In this document: positions 23,386 to 35,336 of the stretch, piece by piece | Layout: every line of letters begins with the position of its first letter | Numbering within the stretch: position 1 is the stretch's first letter | Source: Sphagnum magellanicum | Lineage: Eukaryota > Streptophyta > Sphagnopsida > Sphagnales > Sphagnaceae | Assembly: GCA_021904315.1 (NCBI GenBank) | Contig: CM038918.1 | Location: 6,153,349-6,217,348 of the forward strand | Length of the DNA: 64,000 nucleotides | Direction: 5' to 3' | The notes under the pieces: generated by a model | Seen by the model: the letters and a program-made list of their open reading frames with translations, nothing else | Databases searched by the model: none | What the model was told of the DNA's origin: nothing | Program-made: the position numbers and the translations under genes

Positions 23386-25035
23386 TCAGGGGATAGCAGT
23401 GAAGTTGAGCTCCATGGGATATGCATTGTGTAAGTAAGCATGAGGAAAGAAGTGCTCCTTGTATGTCAAGCGGAGATCTAGTAGAGGTTTACTCTCCCAA
23501 CAGCTTCTTTGGATGTCGTAGCTGATGAGTTGCTTTGCAGTAGCCATCCAGATCTTGTCGTCTTTGGCAGTGCAGCTGAACCACAGTTGTGAAGGTGAAG
23601 TCCTTTGGCCAGGCAACGGTCCTGTAGGCAAATCCATATGCGCCGGCATCTCTGCATAGTAGTTTCGCTCATTGAACTCCACAGCAGTACACATACTCTC
23701 ATGAGATTCCGGAGTTTCCGGTACTTCCAGTAGATTGAAGATCCTAAACCTGAGACCTTCCCTGTACATATTCTCTTGCTCTGAGATGACCTCTTGCCAG
23801 GTGCGAGGAATGTATTCTCTTGCTGTTTTTGATGTAAATGGGTTGTTCAGGCAATCTGAGCGATGTGGGTTAAGCTCCAAAACTGGCAGTACTGCAAACA
23901 GAGTACCTGCGCACACCACTAGTTGTGGATTCAACAAAGAGTTTGGCTGCAACGACCTAGTAGCAGGTTGCTCTACTACATCGGGATTGGGAATAATTTT
24001 AATCGGAGCAGTAGCTCCTAGGTGGCGTGACCAGACGAGATCGTCTAGCCACATGAGTGTTTGGAGATCAAGTTGGTGGATTGCGTGGAGTTGGCGCCGC
24101 AGTCCGTTTGTTGTAGACCTAGTACTTCCTTTGAAGTACTAGGCAGTAGAGTCTTCCTTTGAAGATGGTACTTCCACCAGAGCCATTCATGAACTCTCCA
24201 TGACCTGCAGCTGTTGTAGTAGTTGCAGTAGGCTGCGACTGGCTAGAATTCCATACCGAATGACGATGATCACCGCTTTCCCATGTGTGATGCGATGATG
24301 AATACTTCCATGAAAAATCCCGACCAAGCAAAAGGAAATCATATTCCTGGGAATAGTTTTTTAGGTCCGCCACCAGCAATTTCAGCAGCGAAAGATTAAC
24401 TGCAATGGGTGTTATGGACGGAAGCCTCCGCCACTTCTTGGTCAGAGGATTGCAGATGGTGAAATCGTAAGTTCGGTACGGCTTGGGCGGCTGAAGACTA
24501 GCTCCATGTGAGGAGACATAAGCTGCTGGATCGAAGATTGAGCCAGGAGGTAGCTTTTGGAAGCACACAAGTCCTCCCGATGCAGCCACCATAACCATGG
24601 ATTCGAGACTGAATGGAAGAAAGGTGAAAGGCGGCAGGCTTAACACACCACTCGATGGCTGATGCAACCCATCCACGCTCCCATCTCTAGGCCGCTGGTA
24701 ATAGATTTCGGTCCTCCAACGTTGGAGGTCGGGAAGTACCAGTCCGTCACTTCCGTCATTCCCGCCTCTAGTTGCCTTCGCCTGAAGTACTTGGAGTTAA
24801 GCTGCAAGCTGCATGCTCTCAAATACTTGCACACACTTCTGGTCCTCACGAGATCTCGCACAGGAAGTCTAGCCATTATGAGATCACCAAGTTCCTCACA
24901 AACCACGGTGAAAGCTGGTGCAACACGCTGCTGCACATCCGGATCATCACTCTCGACACGTTCATGCTCAGTCCCCTCGACCTCCATGAACTGCACTGTG
25001 GCACTAATACAGAACTTGGACATACGTCTAGACAT
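23386..25035 (-). pseudogene. F-box/kelch-like gene with two frame shifts
   Basis: F-box proteins are the substrate-binding subunits of SCF ubiquitin ligases: the F-box binds SKP1 and the C-terminal part binds the target. The first ATG in the opening frame is at 25,033-25,035. An F-box follows at about residues 44-85 (EELGDLIMARLPVRDLV, then SVCKYLRACS). The C-terminal part has kelch-like and F-box-associated text: VMVAASGGLVCFQ, TICNPLTKKWRRLP, STIFKGRLYCLVL and CTAKDDKIWMA with SYDIQRSCW. The three parts lie at 24,640-25,035, 24,119-24,676 and 23,386-24,136. The first and third share a frame and the middle one is shifted, so the two shifts cancel out. No intron with GT-AG ends explains either junction. 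An intact product would be about 550 residues, long for this family. It may be a recent pseudogene, or a working gene with two sequence errors. GC and CpG are much higher than in the flanks. Confidence 0.7.
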
Positions 25036-25540
25036 GCTGTTCTGTCGCAATTCCTTTCGCAATTCCTTCAATAAACTTGTTACTACTAATCGAATGAAGC
25101 TAGAAAGAATTTCCTGGCACTAAACACCAAACTATAGAACAACGAAAATAGCGACTAACAGAGCAATGAAATCCCAATCCCACGCAACAACACCTACGTC
25201 CAGCAAGCAAACAATCAAGGAGCAAGAAGAGCAATATGGAAGCAACAGCTTGCAGGAGGAGGAGGAGGAGGAGGAGGAGGAGGAGCTCCTGCATGTCTAT
25301 ATGTAGGACTCCTTGCACGACTCCACGAGACTTTCACTCGTCTTGAGAGCTAGTCTCGTGGGAGAGGAAGACGACGATCGTGGAGCAAGCGGCTACGGGA
25401 GCTGCGGAGCTTCGCAAGCGAGTCTCGGGGGACAGGAAACGAATTGTTCCCCCCGAGAACCATGACCGTCGTCCGGACCATGGCCAGCGACAGCGCGCAC
25501 GGGTGGGACCATTGCCAAAATTCGACCAAATTTTAAGAAA
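25036..25540 (-). promoter_or_regulatory. CpG-rich promoter and 5' UTR region of the F-box gene
   Basis: CpG stays high through this stretch and drops at the start of repeat copy B, so it is probably the promoter and leader of the F-box gene. It contains a GGA trinucleotide repeat at 25,254-25,282 (TCC on the gene strand), which is typical of plant leaders. It also has a perfect 10-bp inverted repeat, CCACGAGACT at 25,323-25,332 and its complement at 25,352-25,361, and a weak TATA-like ACATATAGA near 25,295. Several overlapping open stretches on both strands have no known domain and are taken as incidental. Confidence 0.45.
25254..25282 (+). repeat. GGA trinucleotide microsatellite
   Basis: About ten uninterrupted GGA units on the plus strand, in the probable leader of the F-box gene. 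The coding-strand sense is TCC, a pyrimidine-rich repeat common in plant 5' UTRs. Confidence 0.9.
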
Positions 25541-25569
25541 ATTCGCCAGACTTGTATACATGGTTCAAG

Positions 25570-27545
25570 TAGGTAGCCAAAAATATAGAAGTATGGTTTT
25601 TTTTTTTTTTTTACTTTCATATTTAGCTTGTAGCCAAATTTGGGTGAATTGGCTTATGGATGATTTAAAGCACCTCCAGCTACACCACAAAGTTGGAAAA
25701 AATAATAACCAAAAAAAAAAAAGCAGACTACTCCCCAAGAGAGTTTTGATTATTTTTTTTTACCCACTCAAATAGAGTTTCAGAATATTTCTTACATTTT
25801 ATTTTTCCAATAAAAAATTATTCATTTTTTCATGTCTCGATTTTGTGATGCTGCAAAAAGAAAATTAATCAAAATTATATTAAAAAAGAACCAAAAGTTT
25901 TCAGAATTTTCCCAAAAAGTTTTGATGAAAAAGCAATTAAGGTATTGAACTCCATAGTCAATTCATTACCAAATAAGGTTTTTTTTTCTAGTATTAAGGG
26001 AAATTTTTTAATAAACATTGCAAAAACTAAATAAGATTTCATAAAGATCTTGAAAATATTATTGAAAAATAGACAAAAATAAAAATCTATTTGTATTGTT
26101 GCAAATCTTGATGAAGAAGGTGTTGAAAACTTTGACAAGGTAAGTTTTGAGTAGTTAGTATCCTTGGGGGTACAATTAGGAACGTCACATTTTCATTTTA
26201 CTAAACGCATCAAATTTTTAGAGAAAGAACAAACATTTAAATAAAAAATTTCACTAAATTATTTTGAATACATTTATTAGGTTGTATAGATTTTGAAACT
26301 TTAATGATATCGAAAAAGTTTTGTATTTTGTATTAATCATTTCATTTAAAAAACCTTTCGCAAATGTATTAATGTTTCCTTTCCTCGTAATTTTTGTTTT
26401 ATGAGCACAAGTTTGAAAAATGTTTTGGTTTTTTTTTGGGGGGGAATTGTTTTATTAAGGTACCTTAGATGATATTTTATTTCATATATTCAATTAAATA
26501 AATACAATTTAATTATGATTTTTCAAAATTTTGAAAGGGTCATGTTGATTAGGAATACAAATTTGTATCAAATTTTTTTATTTCAATAAAAACTTAAATT
26601 TAAAAAATATTATTTGACCATTTTTGGTTTCATAATCATTCTTTGAGGTGCTTCTTAATGGTACCACCCAAAGATATTATTATCTTTTTATGGAGTTCCT
26701 TTTATAAATTTTAAACCTAAGGTGCAAGAAATATTGAATTTTGAGTTATTATCTTAATTAAAAATTCAGTAAAATTGAACTTTTCAATCAAAATTAGATT
26801 TTAATCTTAGGGTAAAAAGGTGTACCTTTCAATATTACAATATGAGCTCAATAGCACAAGTAACACTAATAATTTTCAACAAATGAGAATATATTTTGAC
26901 ATTTAATGCATTTATAAAATAGCAAAATAATACCCTCCTTCCACATGCAAAGGTTTCTTAATACATAAAAATATATCAATCTCCCGAAAGATGATTGTGA
27001 TTTTGATTTTAACACTTAGATCATTAGACTATTGTGAATACATATATATAGAATTGAATGAGAACTGAATTATATAATTGTACTTTTTTTGAATATTATT
27101 TTCCAATTTAATCTTGTGGTCTTAACTCAATAAACAACTTTACTTAATCATCTTGACAATATGTTTTTCCCTTGTTGGACATCCATGCCCAAGTAATATG
27201 ACATACTCAATTGCTTGCAAACAATTTTCATCCTATCAATAACACTTTACATGTGTAATGTGTAAAGAATGTGAATAGAAATAAAAATTTCATCCACAAA
27301 CATAAACTAAACATATCTCAATATAGATGAAAGAATTACAAGCTTTTAAATGAATAGATTATTTTGTGTTAAATCATCATTTTGAGATGAAGAGGGTTAA
27401 TCCAATTCTTGGCAAAGCTTATGCCCATTAGAGTTTGAATTCAATTTACCAATTAAAAACATGAATTAATAAAGATTATTATACAATCATATACAAGTGA
27501 TTGATATTATAACAACTTTATATTAGGTTAGTTTATATTTCCTAT
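25570..27545 (+). repeat. Unnamed 2-2.8 kb dispersed repeat, copy B
   Basis: Same order of landmarks as copy A at 18,590: a CCAAATTTGG hairpin element at the left end, the ATTTTGTGATGCTGCAAAAAG block at 25,842, GTACCTTTCAATATTACAAT at 26,822, CCAATTTAATCTTGTGGTC at 27,102 and GTGTAATGTGTAAAGAATG at 27,254. The two copies have diverged substantially and copy B lacks the middle part seen in copy A. It starts just upstream of the F-box gene promoter, so the gene lies between two direct copies. No coding capacity was found. Confidence 0.7.
25630..25697 (+). repeat. CCAAATTTGG hairpin element, copy 2
   Basis: Reads TGTAGCCAAATTTGGGTGAA, then TATGGATGAT, then CAGCTACACCACAAAG. The outer words GTAGC and GCTAC are complementary, so the unit can fold back on itself. 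It is the left part of repeat copy B. Confidence 0.7.
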
Positions 27546-29950
27546 GTGTATGTTATTAAGGTTTTAATGTACATGGATACATAAAAGACAATTAGGTTGT
27601 AAATTTGTTTAATAAATTTGCAACTCTATAAACTTTAACTTGATATAAGAAGCAGTAACATATGAAAAATGAAATAGTTGAAAGTGTGATGTGTTATTAA
27701 TAATTCATTAGTGGAAGAAGCCTAAAAGTCCAATACATTGACCTTCAGAAGTTTTTAATTTTAATGATGTGCACACATCTCTTGTGGAAGATTTTACATC
27801 TCTCAATTGTGCAAAAGAGTGTCTTAGGTCTTGGTGTTGTTTTATGTTTACCCATGTGCTTTTTTAGATTTTCTAGCTTTTGCTCATGGATGCAAGGTTG
27901 AAGACTATCAATAAGCTACCAATATGTACCAAGTTGATGACTCAAAAGAATAGTCATGCAAACAAAAAACTTTACTAGCACTCAATTAATTATTTTTTCA
28001 TTTCACAGATCCAAAAACAAGAGAAAAAAAGGTCTAAAAAGAATAGAGCTCAAAGTTTTCTTTTGAGAATATGAAGAGAAAGTTGCACAAAGTAGAAAAA
28101 GAAACAATGTAGAAGTACTAAAGCACTACGATTGCAAATTCTTTACAAGAAACCTTTAATGCTATTCTACAATGGACATTATGATGTTCTACAATGGACA
28201 TTCAATTGGAGAAATCTTAAATCGAGACTTCTTGAAACTTTCATATGTATTTCTCGTGATCCAAATTATTTTTCATGTGTTTCATCTAAGTGTCACGTGT
28301 AATAATTTAAGACTATTTTCTCTTTACAATGTGCAATGTAGTTTTCTTTGAAAACCACAATCCTTGTAGTTCAAGTTCATCAAATAATTCATCATTGAAC
28401 ATCATCCATCTTATATGAAGTATATAATTCATATCTTTCTTCTTCTTATATGTTTTTTGATCCAATTTTGTGATGTTGTTGAAGTGGCAATCAATGTTTT
28501 TTTTTGGTGTGAAATTTCACCAAAATGCAAAAAACATTGGGAGGTTTAGTACCCTTACAAAGTTTTTTTTATTTTTTTTTCAAGAAAATACAATTTTTTT
28601 GAATTGGGTACACTAGATGTAGAGTGCATGCATGCTTCTACAAGCCACCAAATAATAACAAGATTACCAAAAGAAAACATTTGTCATATGTTATCATATT
28701 GGTGCTTACATCTTTTGTTATCCACACATCATACAAAATAACATAATTTTTTTTTAATTGGTATTTCATACCTAAAATGATTTAAAAACGGACTTCTTCG
28801 GCATACATCTTAAATAATACTTGAACCCTATTCACACATGAACTGATTCGTAACTAAAACACAATTAATTTTAATAACCAATTTATCACTAAACCTAGTT
28901 ATAATGTATGATTCAACTAAACAATTAAAATAAACATTCCTAAGGAATTACTATCCTACCTATGTTGTACCAAACTTGGTTAAATCTCATATGGATGGTT
29001 GCTAATGTGGTTACACCACATAAGTGAAAGTCTTGGTGATGATCACCCATAAATAAATTTAGCCAAATTTTATGATATTCAAATTATGAAATTAAAAAAT
29101 TTCAAGCACTAAAGGTTGTAAGGGATCAAGGACTATATAATTATTCCAAGTGTGAATGTGATATTGAGGATAAAACTCAATTCTGAAAAAAAAATAAAAT
29201 TCAATGACAAAAAATTCAAAATTCAATACCTCTCACACCCTAGGTTTAAAAATTACAAGATTACCTCTATTAAATTGTATTCATTAAGGTTTTCCAATAG
29301 AACCAAGAGTAGGCCCCAATTTTCGAAAAATATTTAATTTTCATTTTATTGATTGATTTTTTTTATTGACAAAATTATTCAACATTAACTTTTGCAACAC
29401 ATAGGTCTCAGCACTCCCAAACCACCTTAATGCATGCCTACTCATCAAAAGCTTTTCAAAAATACAAAAAAACAAGCAAACTACCTTCCTTATAATAGGT
29501 AGATTATATATAATAACATGTATATATATATATATTAGTGTAACTTATGCCATTGGCTCAAGTGTGAATCGGTTATCCAATTAATTTAATTTTCCAATGA
29601 GAAAAACTACTCAAAATTCAATATTTCCCCAATTTTAGGTCTAAAATTTGGTGTGGTCATGATGACACTTTGATCAACCTTTGCAATACATCAGATGTGT
29701 ATGTGAGGTGTTAGGTTTTTGGTTTTTTCCAATATGGAATTGATGGTTGTATGGAAGTGTGAGGGAAAGTCAGATGCAACATTTTCATTTGGCAAATAAT
29801 GATTTCATGGCTGTCTCATAATACTGCTTTATGAACTCTTAAATGGCCTTTTGTCAAGTATATATAGCTCAGGAAACTTGGTGTTTTCATTGCAATCTAA
29901 TTGAGGTGCTCAACAAGAGCTTAAACATGTTGATAAACCACAGTCTTCTT
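27546..29950. other. AT-rich intergenic DNA with fragments of the 2-kb repeat
   Basis: Two inverted fragments of the 2-kb repeat are visible: 29,190-29,265 (TTCAAAATTCAATACCTCTC, then CCTAGGTTTAAAAATTAC) and 29,610-29,655 (CTCAAAATTCAATATTTCC, then TTTTAGGTCTAAAATTTG). A copy of the small hairpin element lies at 28,962-29,022. A CTACAATGGACATT word is duplicated at 28,165 and 28,189. No gene is recognised. Confidence 0.5.
28962..29022 (+). repeat. CCAAATTTGG hairpin element, copy 3
   Basis: A diverged copy: TGTACCAAACTTGGTTAAATC, then ATATGGATGGT and GGTTACACCACA. It lies outside the recognisable copies of the larger repeat, which suggests that the small element can occur alone. Confidence 0.5.
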
Positions 29951-29986
29951 TTGTACTGAAGACAAACTGCTAAGTGAATTTCTGTA

Positions 29987-31900
29987 TTCATCTGCAGGAA
30001 AGCTGGAAACCTCATTCACTGAATTCATTAACTATGGGATCCGAGGACACCCTCAAGCCAAGAGCAGCAACGTGAAGCTAAGCTAAACGAAAGCAACAAA
30101 GAAGAAAATTATGTTTTTGTGCACATTGCAAAGGTTTCCATGTTCAGAGGAAATACATCAGACGCATCCACATGATAAATTGGGGACCTTCAATTGCATC
30201 TGATGAAAGTTTTAGTTGAATATTTGCCTTAAAATGAATTGATCGGTTATTGGATTGTACATGTAATGGTGAGATATGGATGCTTTTTCCATCCCATGGG
30301 TCATTGCAGGATTCCTCACAGGATGCACCTAGAATCCTTGGCGCTCCAACCATCAGTCAGCGAGGATGTTCCACCAACAAGTTCCACATGTGGGGAGCCT
30401 TGATATAGACAAGATCTTCAAGGAGCTAACACACCCCAAAAGGTAAAAGTACAAGATCTGACAACAAGTTCAAGGTTTGAAAATGGATGTTGCAAACTGA
30501 GGTCAAGGGTTACAATTCTATCAGAGAAGTTAACAGAACATGAATATTCAGAGTTTTGAAGATTTGTTGTTGTTTGCTCTAATTGAGGTCTGTAGATTAC
30601 CGAACAGGCTTGAGATCCATCAAGTTGGATGCAACCCTTTGTGTGTGTTTGGAGCTGCCATTGATTTGAGGGCATGTGGCTGCTGGAGGATCTGTAACTG
30701 TGCATCAAGAATGTTGTGTCAGGATATGTGCCTTGTAATGTCATTGAGTGCAAATGGTGTAATGTGAGCAGAGTGTATGTCTACACCCAACTCTGACATG
30801 AATCTTACAAAAGAAGTCAGTAAGATGATTTAAGCACTTAGGCTGATTGTGTGGGGGCAGATTTAGCAGTTGACATTGAAAATCAGGTCATTTCAGATCA
30901 GACCTCCATATTTGGGAATTAGGGAAACTTCCCTGTTGGAATCTCTGCACTGGCTGTGCTGCAACTGCATACATGTGCTGTTGAGTAGATAATTTTGCAG
31001 TGCAACCTGCAATTGCAGTGCAATGTGTGTAGCATTAGTATTCTCCTCCATCTTGGAAAGCTCTAGGTCTTAATCACTCAAATTTCTGAAATTTTGCACC
31101 TTCCATTCAGTCCATCCAGCTAAGGAACTTGTGTCCGTAGTGTGCTTGCTTGCTCACAGCTGCCCACCCACCCTAAACACTAAATTAGCCTAGTTACCTG
31201 AATCATCCCTGTCCATCATATCTTAAACCTGATCAATTGTCAGATTGGTCAAAGGGAGCCCAGGTCACCAGAATCCTCCTGGTGTTGAAGCTGGGAAGAT
31301 ATGTGTGGTTGCAAGTTGGAACACGCACAAGCCCTCAGTCATGCTCCTGTCAATAATTTGGGGGAAGAACTTTGTTGCTCTTGCAGTGGGCCTTATTCCT
31401 CTGATGAGTTACATGGGAAAAGTTCTTAGTGGGTGTGTGCCACAGAGTGTCAGACTTGCTTGATTCAATTGCTTATACACCCCTTTGGTTGTCTCTATTT
31501 TTTTGAGAATTGAGTGATGTGCTGCCTGACTGACTGGGTACTGGGTGGTGCCCGTCCTGTTAAGTAGGTGGAGATGGAGCATCTGAAGCAGCTCAATGTA
31601 CATCATCTGCCTGTTGGACAGAGACCATGATGGGTGCCTTATCATTGAGAATCCAAAACTCTACTTGCAATGTGGTCAGACTGATCCAGGCCCAACAGAT
31701 GCGCAGCATCAGACATCTGCTGTGTTGATCATTTTGTATCTTAGTTGTTATGCCTGATTTTGTCTTACATATATATGTGTATATCATTGTCGCTAGCACG
31801 AACAACATCCTGTTCCTCATCGAATGAATTGCAACTGTATAGATTTGTAATTGTTGCAAAAACTTTCAACCAAGAATATGGATTTGAAGACTAATTGACT
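29987..31900 (+). other. Candidate last exon and 3' UTR of an unrecognised gene
   Basis: From about 29,700 to 31,900 the sequence is less AT-rich than its surroundings but has no long reading frame. At 29,980-29,998 is a good splice acceptor (pyrimidine-rich text ending in TCTGCAG). After it, one frame reads KLETSFTEFINYGIRGHPQA and then stops at TAA near 30,067. This peptide has balanced composition unlike random AT-rich text, and the 1.8 kb that follows would be a 3' UTR. I could not find upstream exons or name the protein. A long non-coding RNA or an unrelated low-copy sequence is equally possible. Confidence 0.3.
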
Positions 31901-32436
31901 AGGGAAGAATTGGACTTCCCAAATAAGGTTTAAAGGGCACATCTTCGTTGCACACACAAAAGAAATATAGGTTCTTCTAATGTTGTCACTTCACTTCTAG
32001 TCAAATGAATCCTTGCTTGCACAATGCTGCATAGATAGCACAAGCAACCTATTCACAACATACATATTTCTGATATGCATTTCATGCAACGAGTCAAATC
32101 ATCGGCACAAAACTAAAAAACTTATGAAAAAACCAACACACAAATGCCACATGTCAAATGTAATCTTTGAAAATTTTCAATCTTGACATCCTTGGTTCAT
32201 TATATTTTGTTCTCACCCAAATGTTATGTGAACTTGGCAAGATTAGATACTTGGCAATGAACAAAAAATAAACAACTTTATTAATCAACGAGGTATAATG
32301 TAATGCTACGACTAAAAGTAAAAAATGCATTACCTAAGATCACAACTTATGTTGTTGAGATTGAAGAGTGGTGTTTTCAATGTCTCTTATTTATATTATC
32401 TCATAGAACTTTCTAAAGTCTTCATCAAGTTTTTAA

Positions 32437-32604
32437 AAACCTTCAACCAATTAGGATTTTTGAAACCTTTTGGCAACTCAATCTTTTATAACCTTCTACC
32501 AATTAGGCTTTCTAAATCCTTCTATGAATTCAACCTGATATAACCAATTCCAACAATTCAATTTTTTATAACCTTCCACAAATTAGGCTTTCTAAAACCT
32601 TTTA
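32437..32604 (+). repeat. Three-copy degenerate tandem repeat
   Basis: The unit AACCTTCTACCAATTAGG with CTTTCTAAAACCTT occurs at about 32,437, 32,487 and 32,567. The copies differ at several positions and the spacing is uneven (about 50 and 80 bp). Confidence 0.6.
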
Positions 32605-33585
32605 GAAATTTCAATTACTTAACATTTTAGACCCTTTCATTTAACTTCTAGAACATTTTACAACTTTTAGAATAAAAACTTCCAAACAAACCTAAATTTT
32701 GAATATCTTTTGAGATGCTTCTTTGGATTCCTATGTTCATGACAACAAGCTCCTTTCATCACTACCATAAACATGTGCTCATCACCGTCGCGTCTAAATA
32801 AACATATTACTTGTTGCCTAACTATCTCAAACACAACAAACATTGATTTTCACCATGGCTTTCATAAGCAAAATATTGCTAACAATGAAACTTGAAAAGC
32901 TACCTCCACTAAAACAAATGGTGAAGTGAAAGGTGACACCTAAAATCTCCTTAATGACATGCGTACCTTTGAGGTGTGAAATGTGTTTTAAGAAGCCAAC
33001 TTGTTGGAATGACAAGTTCTCTAAGCTTTATATTGACCTTCATTTAGTGCATTATCTCGTGCACCTACTTATATACTCACAATCTCAAGTTGAACCAATT
33101 AGTTGAACCCAAATTTGAAGAATTACTACATCAAATTAAAAGAGGTGATGAGAATATGGTACTTCCACACATAATTTCTTCCTTATATGAATGTTCCGAT
33201 CCATATCATTGACCCTCTTAATGACACCACTATTGGTCTTCCACCAGAGGAATTGGTCACAAATAAATTTTGCTAGACAGATGCATTGGATTATTGTTGG
33301 ATTTTAGGCCTGGCTACAAGAAACAAATAAATTTCCCCTTCTAACAATTTTACTAGTGGGTTTGCACCCAAAAAATGATCAAATTGCTGCATCCCCAATT
33401 TCAACAGAAATCTGTTTCACCGAATGAATGTTGTGTGTCGGGCATCTCAATCCCTCAAAAGCTGAAATGCACTCTCAGTTCTCTACCACCTGTGTAGAAT
33501 ATATAGAAGGTTCTACTAGCAACATCTTTTGGCAATGCAAAGAAAAAATTGTTGCAAAAGAAAGCAACAACAATTTTGCTGCTGC

Positions 33586-33640
33586 AATACAATGCAATGC
33601 AATGCAATGCAAAGCAATGCAATGCAAAGCAAAGCAAAAC
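33586..33640 (+). repeat. AATGC/AAAGC pentanucleotide microsatellite
   Basis: A run of about ten five-base units, mostly AATGC with some AAAGC, ending in AAAGCAAAAC. Open stretches on both strands through it are repeat artefacts. Confidence 0.9.
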
Positions 33641-33999
33641 AAATTTAATATTTATATTCTGCAACTAAGATGAGAAATGAGCAAGCAATAAAAAAATGAG
33701 CAAAAATCCAATATGAAAAAGAGAAGCAACAAAAGCAGGCTTTTACTTGCTGCTGATTTACCATTACATTTTATCAGTTTCAGCTAATATACCTATTGCC
33801 CAGTCTTATAAAGAGAGTGGGATATGGGTGGGCACAAATAAAAATCTCACTTACTACACACAACATACAAAGACTAGCTTTTTTTGGTTCTCTGTAAGCC
33901 TCACTAACAAAACTTTTGCCCCAGTGTGCATGGGTGGATGATTTCAGATTCCCAAGCTACATAGATTTTTGTTTTTTTGGGGGGGGGGGTGGGGTTATC

Positions 34000-34693
34000 A
34001 ATGGAGCAAGCTTTTGTGATTGTAAACAAATGGCCCACAACAAAGGCAGTTTGTTTTTGAGAACATATAAAAAAAACAGTAGTAAAGACTACAAACACAT
34101 AGATAAGCAGCAAGCTGTGCTTAGCATATGACAGATTTGACTCTCAGTTTTCTAATCTACTTCTGGCCTGTTGCAGGATCAGAGGGGGAAAAAAAAACTG
34201 TCAAGTTTGTCTTTTCTCTTTTTTTTATGACCCCAACACCCAAGCATTGCTTAACAGGAAATGGCAGCTACAAAATTTTGGTGGGTGGGTTGTGCACCAC
34301 CCTCATCAAGTACATGACAATTCTCTATCACTATTTTCATTTACCTCATTTGCTGCTACTCCAGCGCCTTTGCGCAGCTGAGCTGAGCTGATTAAAGTTG
34401 AGATCCACAGGTGGTGATGACTTTGCAGCAACAGAAGGTTTTTGCATATTTGTTGAGAATCTCTTTCACTGGAAAAGACTTGTGAGGGAACCCATCCAAG
34501 TTCCAACCCCATTGCCACTGCTGCCACCACCAAGTGCATAACATGTGCTAGTCAAAGACTTTGAAACAATCTGAGATTCCAAGTTTGTTAGGAGGATATT
34601 GTGTGTGTGTGTGTGTGTGTGTGTGTTGTTGTTATGTGGTGGTGACTGACACACACTCTGTGAAAGAGTTTTTGCTCCTTTTGTTTCCTTCCT
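34000..34693 (-). other. Probable 3' UTR and downstream flank of the AP2/ERF gene
   Basis: This lies directly after the TGA stop of the minus-strand AP2/ERF gene. It is less AT-rich than the deeper intergenic DNA, which fits a transcribed 3' UTR, and contains a 26-base GT repeat at 34,601-34,626. The end of the transcript cannot be placed from sequence alone. Confidence 0.45.
34601..34626 (+). repeat. GT dinucleotide microsatellite (13 units)
   Basis: Thirteen uninterrupted GT units, about 70 bp past the stop codon of the AP2/ERF gene on its 3' side, so probably within its 3' UTR as AC on the transcript. Confidence 0.95.
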
Positions 34694-35304
34694 TCAAGCA
34701 ACAGAGATGTCGTTGGTGCCAAACCAATTGTTGGTTTTGCTGTCCAAGAAAACCAAATCTGCAATGTCATCTCCATCATCAAGAAGATCAAAGCTGATTG
34801 CAGAGAAATCCATCATGAGTTCACCACTGCTGTCACTGCAACCCTCCTGCGCTGCTCCACCAGCTCCACCACATTGATTCCTTGACATGTCGAACATGAA
34901 GTCCACATCTTCAAAGTAAGCTTGCGAGAGGTCAATGGCATCTTCTTCACACATGTCTCGATCTTCTGTTGCCATCTCCAGATCCGAATTGGAACCACTG
35001 TGATCCCTGACCTGCTGCTGCTGCTGCATATGCAGTTGCAATAGCTGATGTTGCTGTTGTTGTTGCTCTGCAGCACAATCTTCTTCCTCTGTCCTCTCTT
35101 GAGGCAGAGAGACAGTGCATTCAGAAAGACAGTCATGGAATGAATCATCATCCCCACTCAGGAATTGATCACACACTAAATGCTGCTCCTCCACCTCAGA
35201 ACTGGTGCTTTCAGGGAAAGAGCAAAGAGAGTGATCAGAGAAGTTGCTCATACACCCATCAATCACAGAGGAGGGTGAGCACACAAAGAAACTGCACTCT
35301 TGAT

Positions 35305-35336
<32 letters not shown>

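Larger units (their letters stand above)
31901..33999. other. AT-rich intergenic DNA, no gene seen
   Basis: Contains a short degenerate tandem array at 32,437-32,604 and a pentanucleotide repeat at 33,586-33,640. Towards 34,000 the text becomes less AT-rich, approaching the end of the AP2/ERF gene. A G run interrupted by one T lies at 33,979-33,994. No protein or RNA gene is recognised. Confidence 0.55.

Noticed and set aside
23735..24142. Plus-strand open stretch of 135 codons within the F-box locus, and 24,662-25,123
   Set aside because: Antisense to clearly F-box-like coding text, with no recognisable domain.
18590..27545. The two 2-kb repeats as LTRs of one retrotransposon carrying the F-box gene
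   Set aside because: The copies differ in length and internal content, no TG...CA ends, primer-binding site or gag-pol text lies between them, and further copies occur singly in both orientations.
30418..30753. 111-codon minus-strand open stretch in the composition island
   Set aside because: No domain, no homologous frame in neighbours, and amino acid pattern fits a non-coding stretch; the plus-strand exon candidate explains the region better.
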